Source of the DNA: Platanthera guangdongensis
Lineage: Eukaryota; Streptophyta; Magnoliopsida; Asparagales; Orchidaceae
Length of the DNA stretch: 64,000 nucleotides
NCBI GenBank assembly: GCA_039583875.1
Contig: CM077163.1
Location: forward strand, 233,050,646 to 233,114,645
Direction of reading: 5' to 3'
The translations under genes and the position numbers were made by a program. Positions 1 through 10,927 of this stretch are shown piece by piece; the first letter of the stretch is position 1, and the number at the start of each line of letters is the position of its first letter. Below the pieces are notes generated by a model. The model ran no database searches and was not told the DNA's origin. It saw only the letters and a program-made list of their open reading frames with translations.

Positions 1-1455
1 CATTCGCCAACACAAATTCGGCCCGACGCAATTACCAGCATATTCATTCAGAAAACTATAAATATATCATCATTCTTTCATTTGAAGACAGACAACTTTG
101 GAGACTAGAAAAATCTCTGAGATTTTCTTGAGCCATCTCAAGCCTTCCACGACACGACATTCTTCTCCACAGGAGCGCTCTCATCAAGACTCCGACTCGG
201 CAGAAGAGCTTTCATTGAGGCTCTGAGAACTTGGCGACTCTCCCCACTGGAGCGCTCTTATCCAGGCTCCAATGACTTAGTTTCTTTTTCACTGTTTTCA
301 TACTTTGTACTTATAACGGAGAGGTGACATGTCACCCTCTGAGGAATTATTTTAAATCTTGTGAAGTGCGATAGTGGATTTTGGCACATCACAGAACCGA
401 CCAAGTTGTTTTTCACCCTTACAGGTTTTCTCAGTTAAAAAAAGTCTCTTGTCATTTGCTGCTATTTTTCTTTAACTGTTTGCGCGCTCAGTCTAATTCT
501 GAGCTAAGGTGACCAGATTCTCCAGACGGGAGAAAAATCGGATGTCTCGCAACATGTATAAATTAGAATATGATCATTTTACAAATAAAATGGTATGAAC
601 ATTTTTCCTAAAATTGCATGTACAAGGCGTATTTAGAAAAGACGCGAAAGTTAGGAGATTTTGAGGCGCGACTGGCCAATAACTGGTTGCGGTTAACAAT
701 GACCTTATATATAAAAGAATTACTTTAGGAAAATAGGCCATCAAATACTTTTGAGCTATTCACTTCAATCTTCTTGATCTAATAATAGATTTCTTAAATA
801 CTCACGAGTAGCATAAAAATAAAGTATTGTTTATAGCTACTAGTTGTTACCCACATGGTCCCCCTTGTGTAGGGTGTCATGAAAATATTACAGCACGAGT
901 GATCGAAGCCCGGACCGCTAAAAAATTATTTATTTAAGAACTTGTGTGATGTTCGGCACGGGGAAGGAAATGATGTCGTGTGAATCCCAGATCAAGGCAA
1001 TAGCCACCGCAACCCATTTGGCGGAGCCGTGGATGACCGACTAGCATCGGTGCGCACAACAAATCTGCAAGTTGCCTTGGATCGCAACCGCGGTTTCCCC
1101 TGCGGCAATCCACCACCCCAAAAACACGCCCTTAATTGCTTTACCACGTTGTTCAATGTGAACAAATAAAGGTGTTAAATGAATCACTTTCAACATCTGC
1201 CTAAGGGAGGCCCCAACAACCCGGTCCAACTGATTCGTCAAATTAAAAGGCCAGTAGACCGGTCCAACCGACTCGTATGACATTAATAATGTGTTTAATT
1301 TCTCAATCAGTGGAAAACTCGGCTCATCTAAAAAAACTTATTTTATTTTTTTAGAAATTCGTCTGTTCCTATCAGTAGTAAACAAACACAATATTATGGA
1401 TTGTGACATTTTGCAGAAAACTAAAAGAAAAAAAGTCCTCTCAAACTGAGCCTAA
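1..1455. other. AT-rich spacer, no recognisable gene
   Basis: I see no supported gene here. A minus-strand stretch at 1041-1283 encodes about 80 residues and continues in shifted frames to about 934. It might be a decayed coding fragment, but I recognise no family and there are no convincing splice signals. The first 450 bases contain two similar short segments with 'ggagcgctct' (about 172-182 and 249-259), suggestive of an old repeat or LTR remnant. Confidence 0.3.
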
Positions 1456-1588
1456 GGCTCTTTTGGGGGGGGGGACATATTTTCAACGGTCAAGCGGTCA
1501 CGATCGCATGAATCAGTCCTTAATTGTGGTCTGATTCATGTGCTCGTAACCGCTTGACCGGTGAAAATAAGTCCCCCCAAACGGAGCC
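1456..1588. mobile_element. Tourist-like MITE, copy 1
   Basis: A 133-bp fold-back element whose left half is nearly the reverse complement of its right half. The outer ends read GGCTCTTTTGG and CCAAACGGAGCC, and the inner arms carry CGGTCAAGCGGT / ACCGCTTGACCG. It is flanked on both sides by TAA (1453-1455 and 1589-1591), the 3-bp TWA duplication typical of PIF/Harbinger elements. Relatives lie at 3157, 25693 and 62134. It has no coding capacity. Confidence 0.85.
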
Positions 1589-1596
1589 TAAATTAA

Positions 1597-1755
1597 GACT
1601 TTATTTGACACTGCGGTGGCGGACCCATCCGCTCCCACGGTGATTGAACTGGAGGCGGGGAACTGAGATCAAAACGGAGCGGTTTATGACATTTTTTAGG
1701 AGAAGAACAGAGCAAACGCTGCTAAAGAGCGTTTGTTTACCCGCCAAACAAAGCC
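1597..1755. mobile_element. Diverged Tourist-like MITE
   Basis: A 159-bp segment bounded by TAA (1594-1596 and 1756-1758) with diverged inverted ends (GACTTTATTTG on the left; CCAAACAAAGCC on the right, reverse complement GGCTTTGTTTGG). It directly follows copy 1, so the two look like neighbouring insertions in one target region. The interior differs from the copy-1 family. Confidence 0.5.
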
Positions 1756-1758
1756 TAA

Positions 1759-2334
1759 TAACTCTCATCACGTGCGTCCCTCCCACCAAAACAATTCACT
1801 ATGCCATCAACTATGCGCATGACTTCGCATTTACGCTACACAACGCGGGGTCATCAATAATTGGGACAGCTGTCAGCATCACACAATATAAGATAAGATC
1901 ACAGTGGGCCACCATTGCCTCCAGTCAAAAACCATATGCACGGCGCCACACCAAATTCTTTGATACAACTTCACACGACCCCTTCGATTCGCTTTATTTT
2001 GCGTGCCCCTTTTTTCGATCGAAGGAATGAACGTGCACGGAGCAGGCTTGGAGGAGGGCCCACTTCATTTATTGAACACCGTAAACCCCGGCCCGGATCG
2101 CTCGTTCTGTCGGGTTGGACCGGAGGGAGTGAACCGTGGTTCATCATCACGAGCAATCACGTCCTACGCATTAATCATCGGAATTTCACTTTTTCTTTGG
2201 AGATAATTTGATTCTCATCATATCCGTAAATAGATTTTCTAAGCACGCCAAATCCGAATACTCCTTTTTTTTTGTTCTTCTAAATTTTATTATTTATTTT
2301 ATAATAATTGTTATATAAATTGATATTGATTTTA
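1759..2334. other. Spacer with no supported gene
   Basis: Overlapping short reading frames occur on both strands (for example 1915-2211) but none resembles a known family and none shows splice structure. I see nothing else in this interval. Confidence 0.4.
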
Positions 2335-2448
2335 GCTTTATTTGACAGAGTAATGGCGGTCATGAACATGGAGGTTAAATTCTCATTCCTTAATAAATGA
2401 TGATTTAACCCGTGCGTTTATGACCATCACCATCGTACAAACGGAGCC
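2335..2448. mobile_element. Degenerate fold-back MITE
   Basis: A 114-bp imperfect palindrome: the left arm GGCGGTCATGAAC and right arm GTTTATGACCATC are inverted, as are GGTTAAAT and ATTTAACC. The right end CGGAGCC matches the outer end of the Tourist-like copies. Flanks are TTA and TTT, so the duplication is imperfect, as expected for an older copy. Confidence 0.5.
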
Positions 2449-3156
2449 TTTTCAACATGATTTGTCGTGGCATTATTCTCGATCTTTTAGGGTGTTGTTA
2501 TAAACAAATTTTGACTTGCTATTAGCAAATTCATATTTTTGCCTTCACATTTCGATCATTTGTTAACTTTGTGATCACAATGCGTTAACTTTGTGAAACC
2601 ATACGATCACATTTTGCTTACCATACGATTAAAATTGGACTTATTACCATCATAAGTTGTGTGAAATAATCATAGAAAATTAATTTTTTGAATAATGTTA
2701 ATGATTTCCATCATAAAAAAAACGCAATGATATCATATATGACATCCTAACAAACAAATATCAACGCATGGGTATCACTTTGGATACTCAAACAATCAAT
2801 ACATTACTTTAATTAATTTTAATATGCAAATATTTATCATTAGAAATTGATGATGTACTTAATTTGACCAGAAATCTTTGGAAAGGGCACTTAATGCATT
2901 ACTCTGTCTTTAACATATTCCACCCATGCTTTATTGCATCTTTTAAGATCTAAAATATATAAAAAAGATAAAATTGGCATATTGAAGTCTACATCAAAGA
3001 CTACTGCTTTCTTATAACAGTAACTAGTTGTAGTACACGAGGTCTTGCCCATGCCCAAATACGAACTCATGCGCACGGGCTCTAGTTCGTGATCGACTCC
3101 ACAAGTGATTTATTGAATATTGCAAATGCATACGTTAAAAAGTAGGGGCATATTTA
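2449..3156. other. AT-rich spacer
   Basis: I see no gene, RNA gene or clear repeat in this interval. Confidence 0.5.
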
Positions 3157-3257
3157 GTCTCTGTTTGGAGGGGGGGGGAGGGGAATTTTTAATTAAGGCC
3201 CGGTTCATGCGGTCGTAACCGCTTGACCTGTGAAAATAAGTTCCCCCACAAGAAGCC
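3157..3257. mobile_element. Tourist-like MITE, copy 2, arm-deleted
   Basis: This 101-bp copy keeps the outer left end (GTCTCTGTTTGG), then jumps through a G-run to the central TTTTTAATTAAGGCCCGG and keeps the full right arm. It has therefore lost most of the left arm relative to copies 1, 3 and 4. TTA flanks both ends (3154-3156 and 3258-3260). Confidence 0.75.
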
Positions 3258-3491
3258 TTAGTATAATAAATGTTACACTATCACTTTATCTTATAATAAT
3301 AGAAGCAATCATGTAAGGGGGGTTCTCTTCTGCGCCATCGCATGGTCGAGCTGAATCGTTATTGCAATCCGATCGGGACTGCGGTTTAGAAAATCTGATT
3401 TGATTTGGAAAGATTTAACAGCAAACCTATCTCTACTTATATACAATAAAAAAGGAATTATTATACGCACAACAAAATTGTATAATCATAG

Positions 3492-4303
3492 TGTACAACC
3501 CCGTGTCCGGCGAGCGGGTCCCGCCAGGAAGGATGAGTGGACCTGGACCCGCGACCCGCACCCGGGCGGCGAGACAGGCTATGCGGCAGAAGGCCTGACC
3601 CGCTCCCGCCCACCTCAGGCGAGCGGGCTGGCAACCCGCGGCGAGCGGGCTGGCAACCCGCGGCGAGCGAGCTGGACCCAAGGATGGCGGCCCGCCGGCT
3701 GATCCCCCCTGCATGCGACCTGACCGCCGATCCCCCGGCAAAGGGCTGGCAGCTCGCCCATATCGGCTCGCACTCGCCCAGTGAGGGTAGGTGAGCCCCA
3801 GAGCCAGGTCGCGCCCGCCCCCCACGGACGGAATCGGAGGCGAGCTGACTCCCCAGGGGTGCGAATAACTACTCAGAACAGCGGAGCCTCGCTGTTGGCA
3901 GACCAGGTTGGACTGCGCATAGCTATTCAGAACAGCGGAGTTTGGCTGTTGGCAGACCCAACCAGGGGCTTTTTGGTATTTCCAGGTCAGTTCTTTTGGT
4001 TATTGGCAGTTCAGATTCTGAAAATCTATAAATAAGACCCAAGGGGTACCTCAGAGCACACGCTTTCATTGCCTCCTTATTCTCATCTTCAAGTGTTCTC
4101 TGAGGGTACCTTAGCTCGGCTCTTGGCTAAGGAGGGGAAGCGCTCAGAGATCTTCCGGGTTTGTGGTGGGACCTCCCTGCCGAGCCCTTGGGTCTGTTCT
4201 TTCTTGTCTCTGCCGTCGTTTTTCTTGCAGGAGCGAAGTAGGCGCGAGACCACCCCTTCCCCAAGGGCAGAACTCCACAAGAGGCCGGATTCCGGTTTCA
4301 ACA
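3492..4303 (+). repeat. 5' LTR of Retand-type element
   Basis: An 812-bp LTR with TG...CA ends. It matches the 3' LTR at 15118-15930 almost base for base: one C/G difference in the short GAGCGGGCTGGCAACCCGCG internal repeat and one single-base length difference near GATCC(G)CCCGGC. Internal direct repeats (GAGCGGGCTGGCAACCCGCG twice; AACAGCGGAG...GCTGTTGGCAGAC twice) are present in both copies. Confidence 0.95.
4027..4034 (+). promoter_or_regulatory. TATA box of the LTR promoter
   Basis: TATAAATA inside the 5' LTR; the identical site in the 3' LTR is at 15654-15661. Its place about 280 bases before the LTR end fits a U3/R boundary shortly downstream. The same octamer precedes both antisense genes of this element. 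Confidence 0.6.
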
Positions 4304-4306
4304 TTT

Positions 4307-4316
4307 TGGTGCGGTG
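4307..4316 (+). other. Putative primer-binding site
   Basis: TGGTGCGGTG lies 3 bases after the 5' LTR. A TGG start, complementary to a tRNA 3' CCA end, is expected at this place. I cannot assign the tRNA with certainty; it is not the initiator-Met type (TGGTATCAGAGC) seen in the Gypsy at 51751. Confidence 0.5.
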
Positions 4317-4333
4317 AGCGTGGATAGTGGTCA

Positions 4334-7300
4334 GTGCAGAAAAGCTTCGGCGAGCTCAATGACGGGAGGTCAAGGATCCGACAGGCAGAACTCGCCGCCC
4401 CTCCGCCTCTCGCAACAGTGGGAATGTTTGAAGATTTCAGGAACGAGGTGCTGGACCTCGTTAAGATCGCACTCGGCGTGCGGGCCGAGTGCTCAACTCC
4501 GGCAGCCCAGATCGCGGCCGCCCCCTCTTTGGGCGAAGACGCTCCTGGCAGGCGAGCCGGGAAAGAAGTGGCTGAGGATGGCCGAGGGAGCGAGCTCTCG
4601 GGGCGCGAGCTCTTCCCCGGCTCGGCAGGCCGAGGTCAATTCGGCGAGCTGGGCTCGCGGGACTCGCCGGCTCCCCCGGTGGTTGGAAGCAGTCCATTCA
4701 GCGAGCTGGTCTCCTCAGCACCAGTGTCAGAAGGGTTCAGGGAGCCCGAGATGACCTACTACACCGGGAAGGGAGACCCGGTTCAGCACGTCCAGTGGTT
4801 CGAGGACGTGGTCTCCATCCGTCAGATGTCGGACGGATTCAAGTGCCGTCTCTTCGCCATCACCCTCCGAGAGAAGGCAAGGGAGTGGTTCCACCAGCTG
4901 CCGGCCAGTTCCATCTATTGCTTCGAGGACCTGCGCCGAGGGTTCATGCTGAGGTTCACTATCTCAAAGAAGAGGAAGAAGGAGTCCGAGTCCCTGTTCC
5001 ACATAAAGCAGGGGGTGAACGAGACGTTGGGGAGCTACGTCGATCGGTTCCAGGATGAGGTTACCCAAGTCCAGGAGATGCCAGGCCACAGTCTGATGAT
5101 GGCCTTCACACTGGGCCTGCAGCAGGGTTTCTTCCGCATGGAGCTGAAGAGGATTCCCCCCCTCTCCTACGAGGAGCTGATGGAGAGGGCGGCGAGAGAG
5201 GTCGACGGGGAGGCGTCGAACCCAGAATTTGCGAGGAAGTTGGCCAGGTGGGCGACTGAGGAGGAAAAGGAGTCGAAGGGAGGAAGAGGACAGGAAGAGA
5301 GGAGGGGGGAGCCCAGGCAGAGGGAGCAGAGGGAGCAGAGGCAGCTCCAAGGACAGCAGCCGGGATGGGGGCGTCAGGAGCCCGACCGTAGGCTGGGCTG
5401 GAGACCAGAGTGGCAGGGGCAGGGGCCACAGAGGGGATACTACGGGAGAGGTCACTATCAGGGGAGGCAGGACCAGTTCCACCCACCAGGCTGGAGGCAG
5501 GGTCAGAGGCCGCGGCTCCCCGATCAGGAGGAGGCCATGGCCATAGCTCTGGGAGCAAGGAGAGGGGACATGAGAAGGAGGAGAAGGGAGTTCAGGGTGG
5601 AACTGCCCTACTGCGACTTCCATCAGGAAGAGGGGCACGCGACAGCCACGTGCCCGGAATTCTTGGAGATGAGAGGGAACAGGGGGCGGCAGCAGCAGCA
5701 GGAGGAGGTGTGGCAGGAAGTGAGGATCGAGGAGGTCCTGCCTCGGACGGAGGAGGATCGCTGTGAAGACCGGGTGGATGTGGGGACCCGAGGAATGATC
5801 GGAGTGATCCACGGGGGAGTGGGGATCGAGGCTTCCCGCAAGGCAAGTCTCCACACCATGTATCGGCGGAGCGTCGCCTCTACGTCCCAAACCCCGCCGC
5901 CAGAGGAGAGGATCACTTTCTCTAGAAGTGATATGCCGGACCACGAGGATCCGTTCTGTGATGCGCTGGTCATCAAGGCCGCCATCGAGAACTTCACTGT
6001 CTCTCGGATCCTAGTGGACAATGGGAGTTCCGTGAACGTCGTCTTCAAGAAGGCATTTGACGCGATGCAGGTAGAAGCTAAGAGGGTGCTGGCCTCGGAT
6101 GGGCCCCTGTTCGGGTTCTCGGGAGAAAGGAAGGAGGTAGAGGGAGGAGTAGGCCTCCATGTCACCCTGGGGGGGCAGTCCCGAAACTGCAAGTTCGTCA
6201 TTGTGGACGCCCCCAGCAGTTACAGCGCAATCTTCGGGAGGCCCCTGATCAGCGCCTTCCGCTGCGTCCCCCCATCTTTCCATCAGTGCTTGAAGTTCAA
6301 CGCTGAGGGGGCGCAGGTCAGGGTTAGGGGAGACCCTAAGGTGGCACGGGAATGCTACGTCACCGCGGTGAACACCATCTCTTGGCAGGAAGGGGCCGAG
6401 GAGATGGGGCGGAGGATGGAGGAGGACGAGCCGGAAGCCGGAGAGGTGGAGCTGGAGGTGAAGGGCTGCGCAGAGAAGACGGAAGGAGGGGGTTTGGAGG
6501 AAGTGGTCGAAGTAAGGGCCGTGGCAGAGGAGATGGAGGTAGAGGTCCCCGCTCAGGAGGAAGGGGATACCGAGGGATGGGGGGAGCAGTCCAGGCTGGA
6601 GGCCGCAGAGGAGGTGGTGGAGCTGGAGGTGCTCACCCGCGGTGGCAGGGTGGAGAAGATCCGCGTCAGCGGGGGGCTGACCCCGGAGGACCAGGGCAGG
6701 ATGCTGGAGTGCATCCAGAAGAACGTGGACATCTTCGCCTGGAGCGCCGCGGAGATGCCGGGGGTTGACGCGGATGTGGCTTGCCACCGCCTCAACCTGG
6801 ACCCGGGAACACGCCCCGTCCAGCAGAAGAAGAGATCCACGGCGGACAAGCTAGCGGAACCCATCAGGGAGGAGGTGGCAAAACTTCTCAAAGCGGGCTT
6901 CGTGTCCGAAATTCAATACCCCGGCTGGGTCTCGAACGTTGTGATGGTCAAAAAGGGAGACGGCCGCTGGCGCTTGTGTATCGATTTTTCCCTTCTTAAT
7001 AAAGCTTGTCCTAAGGATTGTTACCCCTTGCCTCGGATCGACGCGCTGGTTGACTCAGCCGTCGGTTTTTCTGTAATGAGTTTTTTAGATGCATTTTCAG
7101 GTTACCATCAGATCAGGATGCACCCCCCGGACATAAAGGATGTCTCATTCATCACAGGGGATGGCTGCTATTGCTACAAGATGATGCCGTTCGGGTTGAA
7201 GAACGCTGGTGCCACCTACCAAAAAATGATGGATAGGGTCTTCAAGGAACAGAGGGGGAGGAACTTGGAGGTGTACGTGGACGACCTCATGATAAAGAGC

Positions 7301-7645
7301 CGGGACGTGGACTCCCACCTTCGGGACCTAGAGGAGACGTTCGCCACCCTGCGCAGATACAAGATGCGGCTGAATCCCCTTAAGTGCGTTTTTGGGGCTG
7401 GCCGAGGGAAGTTCTTGGGGCACCTCCTCACCCCCGCAGGGGTCGAGCCGAATCCGGACAAGGTCAAGGCGATCTTGGAGTTGGGGTCCCCGCGGAATGC
7501 GAAGGAGGTCCAACGGTTGACAGGGAAGCTAGCAGGACTGAGCCGCTTCCTCTCTCGGGCAGGGGAGAAGTGCTCCCCCTTCTTCAAAACGCTGAGGGGG
7601 GGCCAGAGGTTCGAGTGGACTAAGGAATGCGAGGAGGCGTTCTAG
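4334..7645 (+). pseudogene. gag-pol: gag-protease-reverse transcriptase of Retand-type element
   Basis: Open frame of 1103 codons ending at a TAG at 7643-7645. In order: a retrotransposon gag domain (about residues 138-270, with WFEDVVS and ETLGSYVDRFQDE); an Arg/Gln/Gly-rich tail; a CDFH...GH...C zinc-knuckle variant near residue 426; an aspartic protease with ILVDNGSS near residue 558 (DNG where DSG/DTG is usual); an acidic linker; reverse transcriptase from about residue 860 (CIDFSLLNKACPKD, LDAFSGYHQI, and YVDDL near residue 980). The TAG falls just after RT, where RNase H should start, and the same frame resumes at once downstream. It is therefore a single-codon interruption of one polyprotein. 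Whether it is a fixed mutation, a sequencing error or a readthrough codon cannot be told here; its position is not where programmed readthrough is normally found. Confidence 0.9.
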
Positions 7646-9013
7646 GCCCTCAAGGCGCAGCTGACACAGGCCCCGCTGCTCCAGGGGCCGAAAGAGGGTG
7701 AAGATTTGTTCTTATACCTCGGGGTCGGGACAGAGGCCTTAAGCTCCGTCTTGGTGCGAGAAGAGGGGAAGAGGCAGCTCCCCATTTATTATGTCAGCCG
7801 GGTCCTGAGGAAGGCCGAGCTCCGATATCCAATCTTGGAGAAGCTTGCGTTCGCACTGATCATCTCGGCTCGGAGGCTACGACCATACTTCCATGCACAC
7901 TCAATCCGAGTGGTGACCGACCATCCCCTCCGCAACGTCTTCGAGGGGGTGGAGCATTCAGGCCGGCTGGCCAAGTGGTCGGTGGAGCTGAGCGAGTTCG
8001 ACGTCTCCTTCGTTCCGCGACTCTCGATCAAAGCTCAGGCGATGGCCGACTTCTTGGCCGACTACGTGGTGGAAGTAGCGGAGGAGGAGCTCACCCGCCC
8101 GACTCCTTGGAAGGTGAGGGTGGACGGAGCCTCAGGAAGGCATTCTCTCGGAGTAGGAGTGGTTCTGGAAAACCCTCAAGGGACTCGGATCGAACAGACG
8201 GTGGTGGTGCATTTTCCCATTACCAACAACCAGGCTGAGTACGAAGCAGTGATAGCGGGACTACGCCTGGCCAGAGAGTTGGGGGTGCTGGATGTGGAAG
8301 TTCTGACCGACTCCATGGTGGTGGCTTCCCAGATCAACGGGGATTTCGAAGCAAGGGAGCCCGCTTTGAAGTTATATTTGGCCAAAGTGAAGGGGGTCAT
8401 AGGGACCTTCCAGACCTTCTCCATCCGACACGTGCCAAGGGGGGAGAATGAACAGGCCGACCAACTGGCGAAGCATGGCCCCCGGATGGGGGGCACCATC
8501 ACCGACCTGTTCCGCCCCTCCATCGAAGAGGGGGAGCTCATGGAGATCGATCAGCGGCCCTCGTGGATGGACCCAGTAGTAGTTTTCCTCTCCACGGGAG
8601 AGTATTCGGAGGGAGTAGATAAGAAGAAGCTGAGGCACAAGTCCGCCTACTACCTCCTCAAAGACGGGCAGCTATACAGAAAGACCCTTTCCGGGATGCT
8701 GGCTCGCTGCGTGTCTGAGGGCGAGGCGCAGAGGATCTTGGAAGAAGTCCACTCCGGGGAGTGCGGGAGTCATTCCGGGAGTCGGACCTTGGAGGGGAGG
8801 ATAGTCCGGCAGGGGTATTTCTGGCCCACCCTGGGCCGGGACGCCGCGGAGTTCGCAAGAAGATGTCATAAGTGCCAGCTATTTGCCCCCCTCCAGCTAC
8901 AGCCGGCCCAACGACTCAAGAGCATCACGGCCCCCTGGCCCTTTGCAATCTGGGGAATGGATTTGGTTGGGCCGTTCCCCAGGCCAGCGGACAGAGAAGG
9001 TTCCTCCTGGTGA
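7646..9013 (+). pseudogene. pol: Dual RNase H and integrase zinc finger of Retand-type element
   Basis: Same frame as the upstream gag-RT block, directly after its TAG. The first part resembles the usual Gypsy RNase H (FLYLGVG, YYVSRVL, VVTDHPL) with weakened catalytic residues. It is followed by a second RNase H from about 8110 (VRVDGASG, NNQAEYEAVIAGL, VLTDSMVV), the extra domain that marks the Tat lineage. An integrase H2C2 zinc finger follows (HSGECGSHSG ... CHKCQLF, about 8750-8880), then the first residues of the catalytic core (WGMDLVGPF). The frame is lost near 8977-8981 in a run of four C, and integrase continues one frame over. It shares its 5' lesion with the preceding block. Confidence 0.85.
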
Positions 9014-9813
9014 TGATCGACTACTTCTCAAAGTGGATGGAGGTGAAGGCGTTGGCAAAGGTGACCTCCCAGGTAATCAGGAACTTTGTTTGGGGGGAGA
9101 TCATCTGTCGCCATGGGCTGCCCCAGGCCATCGTCACAGACAACGGGCCTCAGTTCGCCAGCGCCGAGTTCACCAGTTTTTGCGAGCAGCTTGGGATCGA
9201 CCTCAGATTCGCCTCGGTCCACCACCCCAGGAGCAACGGGCAGGTGGAGGCGGCGAACAAAATCATCGTCAATCTCCTCAAGAAGAGGGTGGAAAACTTG
9301 AGGGGGAGCTGGGTGGAGCAGCTCCCCGCCGTCCTTTGGGCCCTTAGAACCACCCCTAACACGGCCACGGGGGAGACCCCCTTCAAGCTCTCCCATGGGT
9401 GCGAGGCGGTGCTCCCCATAGAATTTGAAGTCCAAACGCCGCGAGTCGGGACGGCCAGAGAAGGCCGAGAGGAATGGCAAGCCGAGAATGGGGAGGAACT
9501 GAGGCTCTCCCTCGACATGGTGGAAGAGTTGAGGGACCTTTCGGCCATCCGACAGGAGGAGGTCAAAAGGAGGATGGCAAAATACTTCGACAAGCATGTC
9601 AGGGTCAAGCAGTTCGCTGAAGGGGACCTGGTACTGAAGGAGGTGGACGCGGCAGGACGGTCAGCATCCGTAGGGAAACTCAACCCCAGCTGGGAGGGGC
9701 CATTCATTGTGAAGGAAGCTTTGAAGTCGGGGGGCTATCGGCTCCAAAATGTAGAGGGCGAGGCCCTGAGTCTCACCTGGAGTGGAGACGACTTGAAGAG
9801 ATTTTTTCCCTAA
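8978..9813 (+). pseudogene. pol: Integrase catalytic core and C-terminus of Retand-type element
   Basis: Frame +1 relative to the upstream block, recovered after a one-base deficit at a C-run near 8977-8981. It contains the catalytic D-D-E: the first D in MIDYFSKW, the second in IVTDNGPQF, and the E in GQVEAANKI. A GPF-type C-terminal segment follows (WEGPFIVKEAL) and ends with DLKRFF at 9813. The core is intact in itself but lacks its own start, so it depends on the interrupted polyprotein. Confidence 0.85.
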
Positions 9814-9903
9814 TTTCCTGTAAGCAACACGATTTATTATAATGAAGCTTTTCTTTTCCCTCCCCCCAGGATTGTCATACCTAGGCTTGCTCAGAGAGTT
9901 GGA
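9814..9903 (+). other. Short pol-array linker
   Basis: Non-coding link between the pol stop codon and the tandem array, with a pyrimidine-rich tract (about 9847-9868, CTTTTCTTTTCCCTCCCCCC). Nothing else is seen. Confidence 0.4.
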
Positions 9904-10927
9904 ATGAATTCGGACCCCGAGAAGATCCCGCTGCCAGGCTCCCACCTAGCTGGCAGGGCCGGAAGTCACTCGGTGTCATCCCTAGCCTCGAGAAGATCCC
10001 GCTGCCAGGCTCCCACCTAGCTGGCAGGGCCGGAAGTCACTCGATGGAATGAATTGGGACCCCGAGAAGATCCCGCTGCCAGGCTCCCACCTAGCTGACA
10101 GGGCCGGAAGTCACTCGGTGTCATCCCTAGCCTCGAGAAGATCCCGCTGCCAGGCTCCCACCTAGCTGGCAGGGCCGGATGTCACTCGATGGAATGAATT
10201 TGGACCCCGAGAAGATCCCGCTGCCAGGCTCCCACCTAGCTGGCAGGGCCGGAAGTCACTCGGTGTCATCCCTAGCCTCGAGAAGATCCCGCTGCCAGGC
10301 TCCCACCTAGCTGGCAGGGCCGGAAGTCACTCGATGGAATGAATTTGGACCCCGAGAAGATCCCGCTGCCAGGCTCCCACCTAGCTGGCAGGGCCGGAAG
10401 TCACTCGGTGTCATCCCTAGCCTCGAGAAGATCCCGCTGCCAGGCTCCCACCTAGCTGGCAGAGCCGGATGTCACTCGATGGAATGAATTTGGACCCCGA
10501 GAAGATCCCGCTGCTAGGCTCCCACCTAGCTGGTAGGGCCGGAAGTCACTCGGTGCCATCCCTAGCCTCGAGAAGATCCCGCTGCCAGGCTCCCACCTAG
10601 CTGGCAGGGCCGGATGTCACTCGATGGAATGAATTTGGACCCCGAGAAGATCCCGCTGCCAGGCTCCCACCTAGCTGGCAGGGCCGGAAGTCACTCGGTG
10701 TCATCCCTAGCCTCGAGAAGATCCCGCTGCCAGGCTCCCACCTAGCTGGCAGGGCCGGAAGTCACTCGATGGAATGAATTTGGACCCCGAGAAGATCCCG
10801 CTGCCAGGCTCCCACCTAGCTAGCAGGGCCGGAAGTCACTCGGTGTCATCCCTAGCCTCGAGAAGATCCCGCTGCCAGGCTCCCACCTAGCTGGCAGGGC
10901 CGGATGTCACTCGATGGAATGACTCGG
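9904..10927 (+). repeat. Tandem array, seven 145-bp dimers of 71- and 74-bp monomers
   Basis: The core GAAGATCCCGCTGCCAGGCT starts at 9921, 9992, 10066, 10137, 10211, 10282, 10356, 10427, 10501, 10572, 10646, 10717, 10791 and 10862. The spacing alternates strictly 71/74 bases, a 145-bp dimeric higher-order unit. The two monomer types differ in their linkers (TCGGTGTCATCCCTAGCCTC versus TCGATGGAATGAATTTGG). Each monomer carries the inverted arms CTGCCAG and CTGGCAG around a 12-base loop. Retand-type elements are known for amplified tandem repeats in this 3' region, which can seed satellite DNA. The units are nearly identical, consistent with recent amplification. Confidence 0.95.

Noticed and set aside
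934..1283. A decayed host gene on the minus strand
   Set aside because: Two adjoining frames look vaguely protein-like, but no family, splice site or start could be supported.
4964..5944. A 326-residue Pro/Leu-rich minus-strand frame
   Set aside because: It is the shadow of the purine-rich gag tail on the opposite strand; no domain.
6011..6787. A 258-residue minus-strand frame
   Set aside because: Opposite-strand shadow of the gag-pol frame, caused by its high GC content.
9028..9707. Two long minus-strand frames over integrase
   Set aside because: Shadows of the integrase coding strand, which carries the D-D-E motifs.
9904..10927. A CRISPR array
   Set aside because: Monomers are contiguous near-identical units with fixed 71/74 spacing and no variable spacers, inside a plant retrotransposon.
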